A stretch of 64,000 nt of DNA from Mycolicibacterium sp. MU0050 (GCF_963378085.1 NZ_OY726395.1:2604001-2668000); one strand, 5' to 3'; positions 36,184 to 46,324 are shown, counted from the stretch's first letter. Notes: generated by a model not told the origin, from the letters alone. Numbers and translations: made by a program.

Positions 36184-37011
36184 GTGAACAATTCCGGGCC
36201 CGACGCCTCCCCGATGGTGTTGATCCACGGGTTCAGCGGCAGCTGGCGCCATTGGGTGCCGGTCGTGCCGGCGCTCGAGGAACACCACCGCGTCCACGTC
36301 GCCCGACTGGCCGGCCATGCCCGCGGACCGCAGCTCCCCGAGGGCGTCCCGGTGAGCGTGTCCGCACTGGCCGACCAGCTCGAACGCGACCTCGACCGGG
36401 CCGGGATCACCCGCGCCCACCTGGTCGGCAACTCGCTGGGCGGCTGGCTGTCCCTCGAACTGGCCGCGCGCGGGCGCGCCCTGTCGGTGACCGCGCTGGC
36501 CCCGGCGCTGGGCTGGGAACCGCGGGGCCGGCACCTGCTTCCGCTGCGGCTCAAGCTGCAGGTGGCCCGCAAGGTGTTCGCCGCGATCGGCCCCTACGCC
36601 GAGTTCGTGCTGCGCTCCCACCGGATCCGGCACCTGCTGCTCAGTGCCGCGATGGCGCACAGCGACCGCATCTCGATCGTCGAGGCCGCGGCATTCGTCC
36701 GCGACAACCTGCGCTGCAACATATATTTCGAGCTGATGGAGCCGATCCTCACCACCGATCACCAGCTCGGCAGCATCGACTGCCCGGTGACCATCGCCTC
36801 CTGCGAGAAGGACGGCCTGATCCCCTACCAGCCCTACGGGCTCCGGTTCCCCAAGCTGGTCCCCCAGGCCGAGTTCATCACCCTGCCCGACGTCGGCCAC
36901 GTACCGATGTTCGACGATCCTGATCTGGTGGCCCGCACCGTGCTCGACGTCGCGGCCGCCGCCGATGCCCAGCACGATGCCAACCACTCAGTGACGAGGA
37001 GCAACGCATGA
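36184..37011 (+). CDS. Alpha/beta hydrolase (esterase) of the monooxygenase cassette
   Basis: A 275-residue alpha/beta hydrolase with HGFSGS oxyanion loop, nucleophile Ser84 in GNSLGG, likely Asp210 in CEKDGLIPY and His239 in DVGHVPMF. It would hydrolyse the ester or lactone made by the divergent monooxygenase; this is inferred from context. AGGAG sits directly against an ATG at 36178 (no spacing) and 6 bases before the GTG at 36184, so the GTG is preferred. It overlaps the aldehyde dehydrogenase gene by 4 bases. Confidence 0.85.
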   Translation: MNNSGPDASPMVLIHGFSGSWRHWVPVVPALEEHHRVHVARLAGHARGPQLPEGVPVSVSALADQLERDLDRAGITRAHLVGNSLGGWLSLELAARGRALSVTALAPALGWEPRGRHLLPLRLKLQVARKVFAAIGPYAEFVLRSHRIRHLLLSAAMAHSDRISIVEAAAFVRDNLRCNIYFELMEPILTTDHQLGSIDCPVTIASCEKDGLIPYQPYGLRFPKLVPQAEFITLPDVGHVPMFDDPDLVARTVLDVAAAADAQHDANHSVTRSNA

Positions 37012-38462
37012 CCTTCCCCGAACGCACCGGCTTCTGGATCGACGGCGCCTGGAGCACGCCCGCGGCGCCGCAGCGCATCGATGTCGTCAACGCCAGCACC
37101 GGCCAGCCGGTGGCCACCGTGCCGCAGGCCGGCGAGGCCGACGTCGACGCCGCGGTCGACGCCGCGCGACGGGCCTTCGATGCCGGCGACTGGGCCACCC
37201 GCAGCCCACAGGAGCGCGCCAAGGCCATGCTGTCGCTGGCCGAGGCCCTCGATCGTCGCGGCGAGGCCACCGCGCAGGCGGTCAGCACCCAGAACGGCAT
37301 GCCGATCGCGATCGCCTCGGTCACCGAGGCCGTCGTGCCGGCGATGTTGCTGCGCTACTACGCCGACCTGGCGAGCAACCAGGAGATCGAGGAGCGTCGC
37401 ACCGGTGTCGGCGGCGGCACCACCGTGGTGCGCCGCGAACCCATCGGCGTGGTCGCGGCGGTCGTGCCGTGGAACTATCCGCAGACCCTGACCTTCTTCA
37501 AGCTCGCCCCGCTGCTGGCGGCGGGCTGCACGGTGGTCATCAAGCCCTCCCCCGAGACCGTCCTGGACTCCCACCTGCTCGCCGAGGCCGTCGCCGAGTC
37601 CGACATCCCCGCCGGCGTGATCAACATCGTGCCCGGCGGCCGCGAGGTCGGCGCCTACCTCGTCGCCCACCCGGGCGTGGACAAGGTGGCCTTCACCGGT
37701 TCCACCGCGGCCGGGCGCGCCATCGGCGAGGTGTGCGGCCGGCTGATCCGGCCGGTCACCCTCGAACTGGGCGGCAAGTCGGCCTCGATCATCCTCGACG
37801 ACGCCGACCTGCCCTCGCTGCTGCAGGAGTTCTTCGCCGCGACCCTGATGAACAACGGCCAGACCTGCTACCTCGGCACCCGGGTGCTGGCCCCGCGGCA
37901 GCGCTACGCCGAAACCGTGGACCTGCTCACCGATTTCGCCCGCTCGCTCAAGGTCGGCAACGCCCTGGACCCGACCACCCAGATCGGACCGCTGGCCACT
38001 GCCCGCCAGCAAGAACGGGTGCGCAGCTACATCGAGCGCGGCGTGTCCGACGGCGCCCGGATCACCACCGGCGGCGGCCACCCCGCCGACGCCGGATCCG
38101 GCTGGTTCGTCGAGCCGACCATCTTCGACAACGTCGAGAACTCCCACACCATCGCCCAGGAGGAGATCTTCGGCCCCGTCCTGGCGGTCATCCCCTACAG
38201 CGACGTCGACGAGGCGATCGCGATCGCCAACGACTCCGAGTACGGGCTGGGCGGCAGCGTGTGGACCGGCGACCAGGAACGCGGACTCGACGTCGCGCGC
38301 CGGGTGCAGACCGGCAGCATCGGGGTCAACAACTACACCCTGGACTTCGGCGCCCCGTTCGGCGGCGTCAAAGCCAGCGGACTGGGCCGCGAACTCGGCC
38401 CCGAAGGCCTCGCCGCCTATCAGCAGATCAAGTCGATGTACCTGCCCGCCACCCAGTCTTAA
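37008..38462 (+). CDS. NAD(P)-dependent aldehyde dehydrogenase
   Basis: A 484-residue aldehyde dehydrogenase that oxidises an aldehyde to the acid. It has VPWNYPQ (about 154-160) and FTGSTAAGRAIG for the cofactor, catalytic Glu253 in LELGGKS, nucleophile Cys287 in NNGQTC, and EEIFGPVLAV. It overlaps the hydrolase (ATGA) and precedes the alcohol dehydrogenase by 11 bases, so the three are co-transcribed. Together they could turn the alcohol released by ester hydrolysis into an acid for the acyl-CoA synthetase. Confidence 0.92.
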   Translation: MTFPERTGFWIDGAWSTPAAPQRIDVVNASTGQPVATVPQAGEADVDAAVDAARRAFDAGDWATRSPQERAKAMLSLAEALDRRGEATAQAVSTQNGMPIAIASVTEAVVPAMLLRYYADLASNQEIEERRTGVGGGTTVVRREPIGVVAAVVPWNYPQTLTFFKLAPLLAAGCTVVIKPSPETVLDSHLLAEAVAESDIPAGVINIVPGGREVGAYLVAHPGVDKVAFTGSTAAGRAIGEVCGRLIRPVTLELGGKSASIILDDADLPSLLQEFFAATLMNNGQTCYLGTRVLAPRQRYAETVDLLTDFARSLKVGNALDPTTQIGPLATARQQERVRSYIERGVSDGARITTGGGHPADAGSGWFVEPTIFDNVENSHTIAQEEIFGPVLAVIPYSDVDEAIAIANDSEYGLGGSVWTGDQERGLDVARRVQTGSIGVNNYTLDFGAPFGGVKASGLGRELGPEGLAAYQQIKSMYLPATQS

Positions 38463-38473
38463 GGATCACCTCC

Positions 38474-39571
38474 ATGAAGATCACCGCAGCCGTACTGCGC
38501 GGCGAGCAATCCCCGTTCACCCTCGAAGAACTCGAGTTGGCCGACCCGGGTCCCCGGCAGATCCTGGTCCGCATCGTCGGCGTCGGGCACTGTCACACCG
38601 ACGTCCTGCCGCGCGCCGCAATGGGTTTCGGCACCCCGCCGATCGTGGTGGGCCATGAGGGCGCCGGCGTGGTGGAGGCCGTCGGCTCCGCGGTGGACGC
38701 GGTGTCCGTCGGCGATCACGTGGTGCTGAGCTTCGACTCGTGCGGCCGGTGCCGCAACTGCCGCGAGGCCCGGCCCTCCTACTGCGACACCTTCGTGGAA
38801 CGCAACCTCGGTGGCCCCGGGGTCGACGGGGGCGCTCCGCTCACCGACGCCGACGGAAAACCCGTCGCCGCGTGGTGGTTCGGCCAGTCCTCCTTCGCCA
38901 CGCACGCCGTGGTCGACGTCGACAACGCCGTCGTCGTCGACAAGTCCCTGCCGCTGGAACTGCTCGGCCCGCTGGGCTGCGGCATCCAGACCGGGGCCGG
39001 CGCCATCCTCGAGGCGCTGCGGGTGCCGCCCGCGGCCAGCCTCGTCGTGACCGGCACCGGTGCCGTGGGGCTGTCGGCGATCATGGCCGCCAAGGTCGCC
39101 GGCGCCGGCCCGATCATCGCCGTCGACCTGAACGAGAAACGCCTCGAGCTGGCGCGCGAACTCGGCGCCACCCACACCATCGTCGCCGGCGCGGGAGACC
39201 TGACCGAGCAGATCGCGGCGGTGGCGCCGGCCGGCGTCGACTACGGCCTGGACACCACCGGGCTGCCCGCGGTCATCGCCGCGGCCGTGGGCGCGCTGAC
39301 GCAGCGGGGCGTGCTGGGCATGGTCGGCGTTCCGCAGGGTGACCTCGTCCTCGAGCCGATGGCCCTGCCGGTGGGTCGCACGCTGGTGGGCATCATGGAG
39401 GGCGACGCCAGCCCGCAGACGTTCATCCCCACCCTGATCGCGCTGTGGCAGGCGGGGCGGTTCCCGTTCGACCGACTGGTCGAGACCTTCGCACTGTCGG
39501 AGATCAACACCGTGGAGCAGCGCGCCCTGGCCGGCGAGATCATCAAACCGGTGCTGCTGCCGGGCAATTAG
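38474..39571 (+). CDS. Zinc-dependent alcohol dehydrogenase
   Basis: A 365-residue medium-chain zinc alcohol dehydrogenase, of the aryl/benzyl-alcohol dehydrogenase branch. Catalytic zinc ligands are Cys40 and His61 (HCHTD; VGHEGAG), with GCGIQTGAG later; the structural zinc lobe is Cys90, Cys93, Cys96 and Cys104 (DSCGRCRNC, PSYC). The NAD fold is VTGTGAVGLSA. A longer open frame running in from the aldehyde dehydrogenase region is spurious. It may oxidise the cassette's starting alcohol to a ketone or the product alcohol to an aldehyde; the order is inference. Confidence 0.92.
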   Translation: MKITAAVLRGEQSPFTLEELELADPGPRQILVRIVGVGHCHTDVLPRAAMGFGTPPIVVGHEGAGVVEAVGSAVDAVSVGDHVVLSFDSCGRCRNCREARPSYCDTFVERNLGGPGVDGGAPLTDADGKPVAAWWFGQSSFATHAVVDVDNAVVVDKSLPLELLGPLGCGIQTGAGAILEALRVPPAASLVVTGTGAVGLSAIMAAKVAGAGPIIAVDLNEKRLELARELGATHTIVAGAGDLTEQIAAVAPAGVDYGLDTTGLPAVIAAAVGALTQRGVLGMVGVPQGDLVLEPMALPVGRTLVGIMEGDASPQTFIPTLIALWQAGRFPFDRLVETFALSEINTVEQRALAGEIIKPVLLPGN

Positions 39572-39580
39572 CCGCACGAC

Positions 39581-39593
39581 CCACCGGCGGTGG
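39581..39593. terminator. Hairpin between convergent alcohol dehydrogenase and rarD genes
   Basis: CCACC-GGC-GGTGG lies 9 bases after the alcohol dehydrogenase stop and 3 bases from the rarD stop. It has no U-tract and only a 3-base loop, so it is a weak bidirectional terminator candidate. Confidence 0.3.
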
Positions 39594-39596
39594 CGC

Positions 39597-40505
39597 TCAC
39601 GGCGTCAGCGCCGCCGGCGGTGGGCGTCGGCTGCGGTAGATCGCGTCGGCGGTGAACACCGCCAACGCCACCCAGATCAGCGCGAACCCCAGCCAGCGCG
39701 CGGGCGGCATCGGTTCGCGCCCGATGAACACTCCCCAACTGAGCTGCATCACCGGGGTGAGGTACATCAGTAGTCCGAGGCTCACCAGGGGTAGGCGTTG
39801 CGCGGCCGCGGCGAACAGCAGCAGCGGGATGGCCGTCACCGCACCGGAGGCGATCATCAACGCGGTGTGCCAGGGGCCGTTGGACAGGAACGCCTGTTGG
39901 CCGGCCGACATCCCGACCAGGATGAAGACCAACGCGAACGGGGCGGCCAGCCCGGCCTCCACCCCGACGCTGACCCGCGGGTCCGTCGGCACCACCTTCT
40001 TCACCAGCCCGTAGAAGCCGAATGACAGCGCCAGGCCCAGCGAAATCCACGGCGGGGCACCGAGTTCCAGCGTGAGGATGACCACGGCTGCCACGGCCAA
40101 CAGCAGCGCGAAGCCCTGCGCACGGTTCAGCGATTCCCGAAAGATCACCACCCCCAACGCGACACTGACCAGCGGGTTGATGAAGTAACCCAGCGCCGCG
40201 TCGACGACATGGCCGTTGTTGACGGCGTAGATGTAGATCACCCAGTTCGCCGAGATCAGCGCCGAGGCCGCGGCCAGCAGCAGCCACACCCGGCCGGTGA
40301 TCCGCCGCAGGTCACCGAGGCGCCGCAGCGCCGCGACGACCACGAGCATGAGCAGCGCCATCCAGACGATGCGATGCGCGAGTATCTCGGCGGCGCCGGC
40401 CGGTTTGAGCAGCGGAAAGAAGCCCGGGAACAGCCCCCAGGCCCCGTAGGCGCCGACCCCGAAGAGCAGGCCACCGGAACCGGCCGCGCGCTCGCCGCGG
40501 GCCAC
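39597..40505 (-). CDS. rarD: EamA family transporter RarD
   Basis: A 302-residue inner-membrane protein with about ten hydrophobic helices in two EamA repeats. The RarD-type start GVGAYGAWGLFPGFFPLLKPAGAAEILAHR-like region and NWVIYIYAVNNGHVVDAALGYFINPL are characteristic. The family is annotated as chloramphenicol-sensitivity permeases, but the real substrates are unknown. It starts with GTG, sharing one base with the stop of the pseudouridine synthase gene (TAGTG), so it is the last gene of lspA-rluD-rarD. The C-terminus is basic and proline-rich. Confidence 0.9.
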   Translation of the reverse strand: MARGERAAGSGGLLFGVGAYGAWGLFPGFFPLLKPAGAAEILAHRIVWMALLMLVVVAALRRLGDLRRITGRVWLLLAAASALISANWVIYIYAVNNGHVVDAALGYFINPLVSVALGVVIFRESLNRAQGFALLLAVAAVVILTLELGAPPWISLGLALSFGFYGLVKKVVPTDPRVSVGVEAGLAAPFALVFILVGMSAGQQAFLSNGPWHTALMIASGAVTAIPLLLFAAAAQRLPLVSLGLLMYLTPVMQLSWGVFIGREPMPPARWLGFALIWVALAVFTADAIYRSRRPPPAALTP

Positions 40506-41425
40506 TACTGGTGCAGCACGTCCAGGGCGTGCTGCAAATCAGCGGGGTACGGGCTGGTGATCTCGAAGCGGCGACCGTCGGCGGGATGGGCAAACCCCAG
40601 CGAGCGGGCGTGCAGCCACTGCCGTTGCAGCCCAAGTTTTTTCGCCAGTGTCGGGTCGGCGCCGTAGGTGAGATCGCCACAGCACGGGTGGTGCAGCGCA
40701 GCGAAGTGCACCCGGATCTGGTGCGTGCGGCCGGTCTCCAGATGGACGTCGAGCAGGCTGGCCGAGACGAAGGCCTCCACGGTGTCGTAGTGGGTGATGC
40801 TGTGCCGGCCGTTCTCGGTCACCGCGAACTTCCAGTCGTGCCCGCGGTGCCGGCCGATGGGGGCGTCGATGGTGCCGCTCGACGGGTCCGGATGACCCTG
40901 CACCAGGGCGTGGTACCGCTTGTCGACGGTGCGCTGCTTGAACGCGCGCTTGAGCAGGGTGTAGGCCCGCTCGGACAGCGCAACCACCATGACGCCCGAG
41001 GTGCCGACGTCGAGGCGGTGCACGATGCCCTGGCGCTCATGGATGCCGGATGTGCTGATCCGAAATCCCGCCGCGGCGAGTCCGCCGAGCACCGTGGGGC
41101 CGTGCCAACCGACGGTGGCGTGCGCCGCCACGCCCGGGGGTTTGTCCACCACCACGATGTCGTCATCGGAGTAGAGGATCGCCATCCCCTCGATGTGTTC
41201 CGGGGTGTTCTCCACCGGGGCGGGCGCCTCGGGCAGCGTCACATCGAGCCAGGCGCCCGCGGTCAGGCGATCTGATTTGTCGGCCGGCGTGCCGTCGAGG
41301 ACGACCCCGCCCTCCTCGGCCAGCGTCGCCGCCGCCGTCCGGGACAGTCCCAGCAGGCGCGCCAGCCCGGCGTCCACCCGCATCCCGGCCAGTCCTTCGG
41401 GGACCGGCATCGACCGGTCCGCCAT
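40505..41425 (-). CDS. RluA-family 23S rRNA pseudouridine synthase (RluD-like, Rv1540-like)
   Basis: A 306-residue enzyme with an N-terminal S4 RNA-binding domain (about 15-65) and an RluA-type catalytic domain. The catalytic Asp is about 139 in HRLDVGTSG, where many relatives have HRLDKDTSG. Other blocks are [12 protein letters not shown] and [19 protein letters not shown]. It probably makes pseudouridines in 23S rRNA helix 69 or similar; the exact site is inferred from the family. The ATG shares one base with the lspA stop (TGATG). The same gene pair occurs in M. tuberculosis. Confidence 0.9.
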   Translation of the reverse strand: MADRSMPVPEGLAGMRVDAGLARLLGLSRTAAATLAEEGGVVLDGTPADKSDRLTAGAWLDVTLPEAPAPVENTPEHIEGMAILYSDDDIVVVDKPPGVAAHATVGWHGPTVLGGLAAAGFRISTSGIHERQGIVHRLDVGTSGVMVVALSERAYTLLKRAFKQRTVDKRYHALVQGHPDPSSGTIDAPIGRHRGHDWKFAVTENGRHSITHYDTVEAFVSASLLDVHLETGRTHQIRVHFAALHHPCCGDLTYGADPTLAKKLGLQRQWLHARSLGFAHPADGRRFEITSPYPADLQHALDVLHQ

Positions 41426-42090
41426 CACTTCTCGGGTTCGGTCGTGGCGGGCGTGGTCTCGGCCACGGCGTCCGTCTTCGGGTCCGCCGCCTCGGTGTCC
41501 TGTTTGCCGCGGCGGCCGACGGTGTCGAAGTCGAAGCCGAACAGCGACAGCGCGACCAGCAGGATGGCCCCGCCGACCACGGCGGGGTCGGCGACGTTGA
41601 ACACCGGCCACCAGCCGATCGACAGGAAGTCGACGACGTGACCGCGCAGCGGGCCCGGCGACCGGAAGAACCGGTCGACCAGGTTGCCCAGCGCCCCGCC
41701 GAGAATCAGGCCCAGGCCCACGGCCCACCACGGCGACACCAGGCGTCGGCCCATCCACACGATGCCGATCACCACGGCGGTCGCCACCAGCGTCAGGACC
41801 CAGGTGTAGCCGGTGGCCATCGAGAAGGCCGCACCGGAGTTGCGCACCAGCGTCCAGGTCACGGTGTCGCCGATGATCGACACCGGTTGCCCGGGGGTCA
41901 GCAGGCGCACCGCGAGCACCTTGGTGACGATGTCGAGCAGCAGGATGACGGCAGCCACCGACAGCAGCAACTTCAGTCGACCCCGGGCCACGGGTGCCGC
42001 GGCGGCGTCAGAGGCGGGCGCGCCGGCAACCTCGGTATCGCCCGTATCGGCGGCCGCCGGTTCCACCGAACCGGCCGTTTCGTCAATCAC
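41425..42090 (-). CDS. lspA: Prolipoprotein signal peptidase LspA
   Basis: LspA is the membrane aspartic protease that cleaves lipoprotein signal peptides after lipid addition. It is 221 residues with four helices. The catalytic aspartates are Asp139 (GNLVDRF) and Asp168 (FNVADPAVV); NSGAAFS is also typical. The GTG start (VIDETAG) has GGAGG close upstream. The N-terminal tail of about 37 residues is Ala/acidic and the C-terminal tail ([17 protein letters not shown] and on) is charged; both are longer than in E. coli LspA, as is usual in mycobacteria. Confidence 0.94.
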   Translation of the reverse strand: MIDETAGSVEPAAADTGDTEVAGAPASDAAAAPVARGRLKLLLSVAAVILLLDIVTKVLAVRLLTPGQPVSIIGDTVTWTLVRNSGAAFSMATGYTWVLTLVATAVVIGIVWMGRRLVSPWWAVGLGLILGGALGNLVDRFFRSPGPLRGHVVDFLSIGWWPVFNVADPAVVGGAILLVALSLFGFDFDTVGRRGKQDTEAADPKTDAVAETTPATTEPEK

Positions 42091-42154
42091 GCCTCCATCA
42101 TCCCCTAGAAAGTCGCGGGACCTCGACGCCGCACCGTTGCGGCATGATCGGTGC

Positions 42155-43081
42155 ATGCCTCGACTGCACGTCGTCACCACCGGCGGGACCATAGCGACCA
42201 GCACCGATGCGGACGGAATCAAGCGGGTTCGGCGCAGCGGCGAACAGTTGCTGGCGGGGCTGGAGGCCCCCGCCGAGGTGACGGTGACCGAGCTGATGGC
42301 GCGCGACAGCTCGCAGCTGTCCCCCGCCGACTGGGACGCCATCGGCGCCGCCATCGCGGCCGCCGTGCGGGTGGGTGCCGACGGGGTGGTCGTCACCCAC
42401 GGCACCGACACGCTCGAGGAAACGACCCTGTGGTGTGAACTGACCTACCGCGGCACCGCGCCGGTGGTGTTCACCGGCGCGATGTACAGCGCGGACTCGC
42501 CGCAGGCCGACGGGCCGGCGAACCTGGCCGCCGCGCTGGCCCTGGCGGGTCGGCCCGACGCCGCGGGCCAGGGGGTGCTGATCAGCTTCGACGGCGAGGT
42601 GTTGGCGCCGCTGGGGCTGTACAAATCCGGCGGCCCGAACGGGGTCGGGTTCATCGGGCGCGATCTCGGCGCACTGGACAAGACCGACGAGCAGCGGCCG
42701 TATCTGGGGTCGCTGCGCGCGGCGCAGGCCCCCCGGGTCGACATCGTGGCGGCCTATCCCGGCGCCGACACCGTCGCCCTCGATGCCTGTGTGCGCGCCG
42801 GGGCCCGCGCCATCGTGTTGGAGGCCCTGGGCGCGGGCAACGCGGGGGAACCGATCATCGAGGGGGTGCACCGGCACTGCCGCGACGGCGTCGTGGTGGC
42901 CGTCGCGACCCGGGTGGCCGGCGGCGAAACCAGTGCGGGGTACGGCCCCGGGGCGGCGCTGGTGGACGCCGGCGCCGTGCCGGTGCCCACGCTGCGCCCC
43001 GCGCAGGCCCGGGTGCTGTTGATGGCGGCGCTGGCGGCCGGCGACGTCTCCGTCGCCGACGTGCTGGCGCGGTGGGGCTGA
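42155..43081 (+). CDS. ansA: L-asparaginase AnsA
   Basis: A 308-residue type I/II bacterial asparaginase that hydrolyses asparagine to aspartate and ammonia. The two threonine motifs are TTGGTIA (catalytic Thr about 12) and [10 protein letters not shown] (about 81-90), with FTGAM and GALGAGN-type [11 protein letters not shown] following. No signal peptide is seen, so it is probably cytosolic. CATGAT ends 6 bases before the ATG and might serve as a -10 box for a leaderless mRNA. It is divergent from lspA and convergent with dinB1, the M. tuberculosis Rv1537-Rv1539 order. Confidence 0.94.
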   Translation: MPRLHVVTTGGTIATSTDADGIKRVRRSGEQLLAGLEAPAEVTVTELMARDSSQLSPADWDAIGAAIAAAVRVGADGVVVTHGTDTLEETTLWCELTYRGTAPVVFTGAMYSADSPQADGPANLAAALALAGRPDAAGQGVLISFDGEVLAPLGLYKSGGPNGVGFIGRDLGALDKTDEQRPYLGSLRAAQAPRVDIVAAYPGADTVALDACVRAGARAIVLEALGAGNAGEPIIEGVHRHCRDGVVVAVATRVAGGETSAGYGPGAALVDAGAVPVPTLRPAQARVLLMAALAAGDVSVADVLARWG

Positions 43082-43088
43082 CCGGCGG

Positions 43089-44453
43089 TCAGGGCCCGCC
43101 CTCGTCGTCGGCCAACTCTCCGACGTAGTCGGCCCAGTCCAGGCTGTCGACCGGGTTGGCCCGAGTGATGTCGGGGCTGTCGACCGGGAAGGTCCGCGCG
43201 GGACCCACTCCGCTGCACCGCGTTTCGAAACGGACGGTCATCACGCCGTGTCCGGCGCCCTGCAGCCAGCCGTGGCCGAGCTCCGGGTGGGTGACGTCGT
43301 CACCGATGCGCCACCCACCGGAATCGGGTTCGGGCGCAGCGACCGGGACGCGGGTGTCGCCGACCTCTGCCTCCTGCTGTTCGAGCTCCGGGAACAGCGA
43401 TTCCTGCCGCACGTCGGAGAGTCCCGAAAAACCGACGCCCAGCAGGCGGATCGGGCCGACGTCGACGGGATCCAACAGCAGTCGGCGGGCGGTCGCGAGC
43501 AACGTCGCGACCTCGGTGGTGGCGTAGGGCAGCGTCGCCGAGCGGGTCAGGGTGCTCATGTCGGACTTCTTGAGCTTCACCGTGACGGTCCGCGCGCCCC
43601 GACCGTCGCGTTCGAGGCGGCGGTGCGCGTGCTCGGCGATCGGTCCGGTGGCCTCCCGCAGCTGATCCAGCGTGGTGAGGTCGGCCGCGAAGGTGGATTC
43701 GGCGCTGATCTGTTTGGCCTCCGCGCGCTCGGCCACGGGACGGTCGTCGATGCCGCGGGCCAGCCGGTGCAGCGCCGGCCCGACGGTGCCGCCCAGGATG
43801 CCGGCCGCCTCACTGGCGTCCAGTGCGGCCAACTGGCCCACGGTCTCGATGCCCAGCCGGTGCAACTTCTCCTCGGCCACCGGCCCGATCCCCCAGAGCT
43901 TGCGGACCGGAAGCCGGGCCAGCAGGCCCTGTTCCTCATCGCGTCCCACCACCCGCACCCCGTCGGGCTTGGCGAGCCCCGAGGCGATCTTGGCGATCTG
44001 CTTACCGGATCCCGCCCCGACGGAGGCCACCAGCCCGGTCTCGTCGCGGACCCGCCGCCGCAGGTCCTCGCAGAACCGGCGGGCGTCGTCCGCGTCGGCA
44101 CCGGCCAACGCCGCCGGTTCACCGAAGGCCTCGTCGAAGGACAACTGCTCGAGGATCGGGACCACGGCGCGCACGGTGTCGAAGACGCGCTTGCTCGCGA
44201 CGCTGTAGACCACCCCCCGCGGCGGCAACACCACCGCCGCGGGGCCCACCTGACGTCGGGCCTGATGCATCGGCATCGCGGAGTGGGCGCCGAAAACCCT
44301 GGCCTCGTAGCTGGCCCCGGCCACCACCCCGCGTCCGCCGAGGCCCCCGACGAGCACCGGCCGGCCCCGCAGCGTCGGCCGGGTCAGCTGCTCGACGGAG
44401 GCGAAGAACGCGTCCATGTCGAGGTGCAGCACCCACCGGGCCGATCGGTCCAC
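43089..44453 (-). CDS. dinB1: Y-family DNA polymerase IV DinB1 (DinX)
   Basis: A 454-residue translesion DNA polymerase. The active-site carboxylates are in [12 protein letters not shown] (Asp12) and LSFDEAF (Asp107, Glu108). Fingers (ASYEARVFG), thumb with helix-hairpin-helix ([15 protein letters not shown]) and little finger follow. A clamp-binding motif QESLF occurs near residue 363, followed by an extra C-terminal region of about 90 residues seen in mycobacterial DinB1. TAGCAT (44465-44460) ends 6 bases before the GTG start, giving a leaderless promoter. No LexA box is obvious. Confidence 0.94.
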   Translation of the reverse strand: MDRSARWVLHLDMDAFFASVEQLTRPTLRGRPVLVGGLGGRGVVAGASYEARVFGAHSAMPMHQARRQVGPAAVVLPPRGVVYSVASKRVFDTVRAVVPILEQLSFDEAFGEPAALAGADADDARRFCEDLRRRVRDETGLVASVGAGSGKQIAKIASGLAKPDGVRVVGRDEEQGLLARLPVRKLWGIGPVAEEKLHRLGIETVGQLAALDASEAAGILGGTVGPALHRLARGIDDRPVAERAEAKQISAESTFAADLTTLDQLREATGPIAEHAHRRLERDGRGARTVTVKLKKSDMSTLTRSATLPYATTEVATLLATARRLLLDPVDVGPIRLLGVGFSGLSDVRQESLFPELEQQEAEVGDTRVPVAAPEPDSGGWRIGDDVTHPELGHGWLQGAGHGVMTVRFETRCSGVGPARTFPVDSPDITRANPVDSLDWADYVGELADDEGGP

Positions 44454-44459
44454 GCACCG

Positions 44460-44465
44460 ATGCTA
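44460..44465 (-). promoter_or_regulatory. -10 box of dinB1
   Basis: TAGCAT on the minus strand ends exactly 6 bases before the dinB1 GTG, with no SD sequence between: a leaderless promoter candidate. Confidence 0.55.
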
Positions 44466-44486
44466 GGTCGCGCGTACCCGCGGCGA

Positions 44487-44618
44487 TCAGATCAGGTCTT
44501 CGCCGGTGCGCCGGGCCTCCCGCCACTCCTTGGTGAACGCGGTCACCAACACGCCCAGCACCACGGCCACGATCACCGGCCACACCAGCACATAGACGGT
44601 CAACGCGAGCGTGCTCAT
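44487..44618 (-). CDS. Single-helix small subunit of the adjacent symporter
   Basis: A 43-residue protein: a short N-terminus, one membrane helix (about 4-27, LALTVYVLVWPVIVAVV and on) and a charged tail TKEWREARRTGEDLI. The ATG overlaps the symporter stop by 4 bases (ATGA), so the two are co-translated. It resembles in form the tiny partners of SSS and NSS transporters, such as MetS or YhdT, which help the large subunit; this role is inferred. No other start with comparable coupling exists. Confidence 0.75.
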   Translation of the reverse strand: MSTLALTVYVLVWPVIVAVVLGVLVTAFTKEWREARRTGEDLI

Positions 44619-46324
44619 CCCCGTTCTCCTCTCCCGACGGCGGCCGGGACGGCCGACTCAGGGTCGTCGTCGATCCGCCGTTCCGCCGCTTCCGTGTCGA
44701 AGTCACCCGTGCGCTGTTTGATGACGGCGAAGTCGAAGTTCTCTTCCGAGCGCACCGACATGCCGAAACACACGATGGCGCTGACCGCGTAGGCCACCAA
44801 CGAGCCACTGAGCGTGGCGTAGTCGTGCAGGAATCCGATGACGAACGGTGCCGAGGCCACCATGGCGGCGACACCGACGGTCACGGCCGGGCGGAGTCCG
44901 AAGAAGCCGAACACCATCAACCCGAGAACGACGCCGATACCGACGACGTTGAGGACATCGACCAGGTAGCCCATCGCGCCGTCGACCGGGATCCAGCCGA
45001 ACCGCACCGGCAGGAAGCAGGCCAAGGCCACCAGTACCGAGGTGGTGAACGCCCGGTTGGTGACCTTCTTCCAGTAGAAGCTCGCGATCACCGGGAAGAC
45101 CAGCGCGCCCCACAGCGCACCCACGAAGACCAGCAGGTCCAGAATGCTGAGTTGCAGGCTGGCAAACGAAATCGCCAACGCGGTCGCAATGACCATTGTC
45201 AGTCGGCCGACCAGCAGCATGGTCCGAGGGTTCGCGTCGTTCTTGCCGGCGATGTTCTGCCCGTAGACATCTGCCATCGCGATCGACGAAAGCGCCGCGA
45301 GGTCGGAGTCCGCCGTCGACGACAGGGCACCGATCACCATGATGAAGAACAGCACCAACAGAATGGTCGGCAGATACGTCGCCGCCATCTGCGGAATGAT
45401 GTTGTTGACGTCGCCGTCGAGCGGCTCGATACCGAGATACAGGGCCAGGACGCCGAGCATGCCGATGCCGATGACGGTGGCGCCATAACCGATGGTCGCC
45501 GTGATGAATGTCGGCTTGATCAGGCGCTCGTTGACCGCAAAAAGACGCTGCGCGATCGTTTGGTTTCCAATCGCATACGCCAGCACCGCGGCGATATACG
45601 GAGCGCCCTGATTCAGAAAGGCCTCACTGGAGAAGAAATTGGCCTGCTGATCGGTGAGATTGGCGGCCCCGAGTTCGAACGCCGCGGGAAAACCGGCGGC
45701 GAAGAAAATGACCGGCACGATGATGACCACCGCGCCCAGCATGGCGACCACCTGCACGAAGTCGGTGAGAACCGACGCCCGGAACCCCGACCACAGCGAG
45801 TACAGCAGCACCCCCAACGCCACGGTGAAGACGCCCTGGATGAAGTTCAACGGCGACAGCAGGGCGATCAGGACGCCGCCGGCCAGGAAGTTCGACATCA
45901 AGCTGATGACCGACCCGACCACGTTGGATCCGGCCAGCATGAGTTGGCTGGAGCGCCCGTGGCGGGCGAACATCACCTCGGCGAGCGTGTGCGCCCGGGG
46001 CGCGACCGCCCTGATCCGTCGACCGAACGGGTAGATGAAAAGGATCATCAGGGCGCCCCACAGCCCGTAGTGGATGGGGCCGGAAATTCCGTAGGTGTAT
46101 CCGGAAGTGGCGGAGGCATACATCGACGCCGCCCAAATCCAGGTGGCGGTCATACTCGCCGCGGAGATTCCAAAACCCAGATTGTTGCCGGCGGTCATGT
46201 AACCATCGGCATTTTCTCGTTTCTTACCGATACGGACGGAAATCAAAAAAGTTCCGCCGTAAAAAAGCACCAGCAACAGTACGACCAGCGGGATACTGAA
46301 CCGGACCATCTCTGACACGCTCAA
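44615..46324 (-). CDS. Sodium:solute symporter (SSS family)
   Basis: A symporter of about 569 residues with 13-14 hydrophobic helices and the SSS signature region (YMTAGNNLGFGISAASMTATWIWAASMYASATSGYTYG-like start, then AHTLAEVMFARHG). The latter block recalls the DUR3 urea/polyamine branch, but the substrate cannot be fixed. The TTG at 46324 is preferred, with AGAGG 7 bases upstream; GTG at 46318 or ATG at 46309 are alternatives. The C-terminal tail is charged and cytosolic. It is followed by the 43-residue partner and lies between dinB1 and ileS, which are neighbours in M. tuberculosis. Confidence 0.85.
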   Translation of the reverse strand: MSVSEMVRFSIPLVVLLLVLFYGGTFLISVRIGKKRENADGYMTAGNNLGFGISAASMTATWIWAASMYASATSGYTYGISGPIHYGLWGALMILFIYPFGRRIRAVAPRAHTLAEVMFARHGRSSQLMLAGSNVVGSVISLMSNFLAGGVLIALLSPLNFIQGVFTVALGVLLYSLWSGFRASVLTDFVQVVAMLGAVVIIVPVIFFAAGFPAAFELGAANLTDQQANFFSSEAFLNQGAPYIAAVLAYAIGNQTIAQRLFAVNERLIKPTFITATIGYGATVIGIGMLGVLALYLGIEPLDGDVNNIIPQMAATYLPTILLVLFFIMVIGALSSTADSDLAALSSIAMADVYGQNIAGKNDANPRTMLLVGRLTMVIATALAISFASLQLSILDLLVFVGALWGALVFPVIASFYWKKVTNRAFTTSVLVALACFLPVRFGWIPVDGAMGYLVDVLNVVGIGVVLGLMVFGFFGLRPAVTVGVAAMVASAPFVIGFLHDYATLSGSLVAYAVSAIVCFGMSVRSEENFDFAVIKQRTGDFDTEAAERRIDDDPESAVPAAVGRGERG

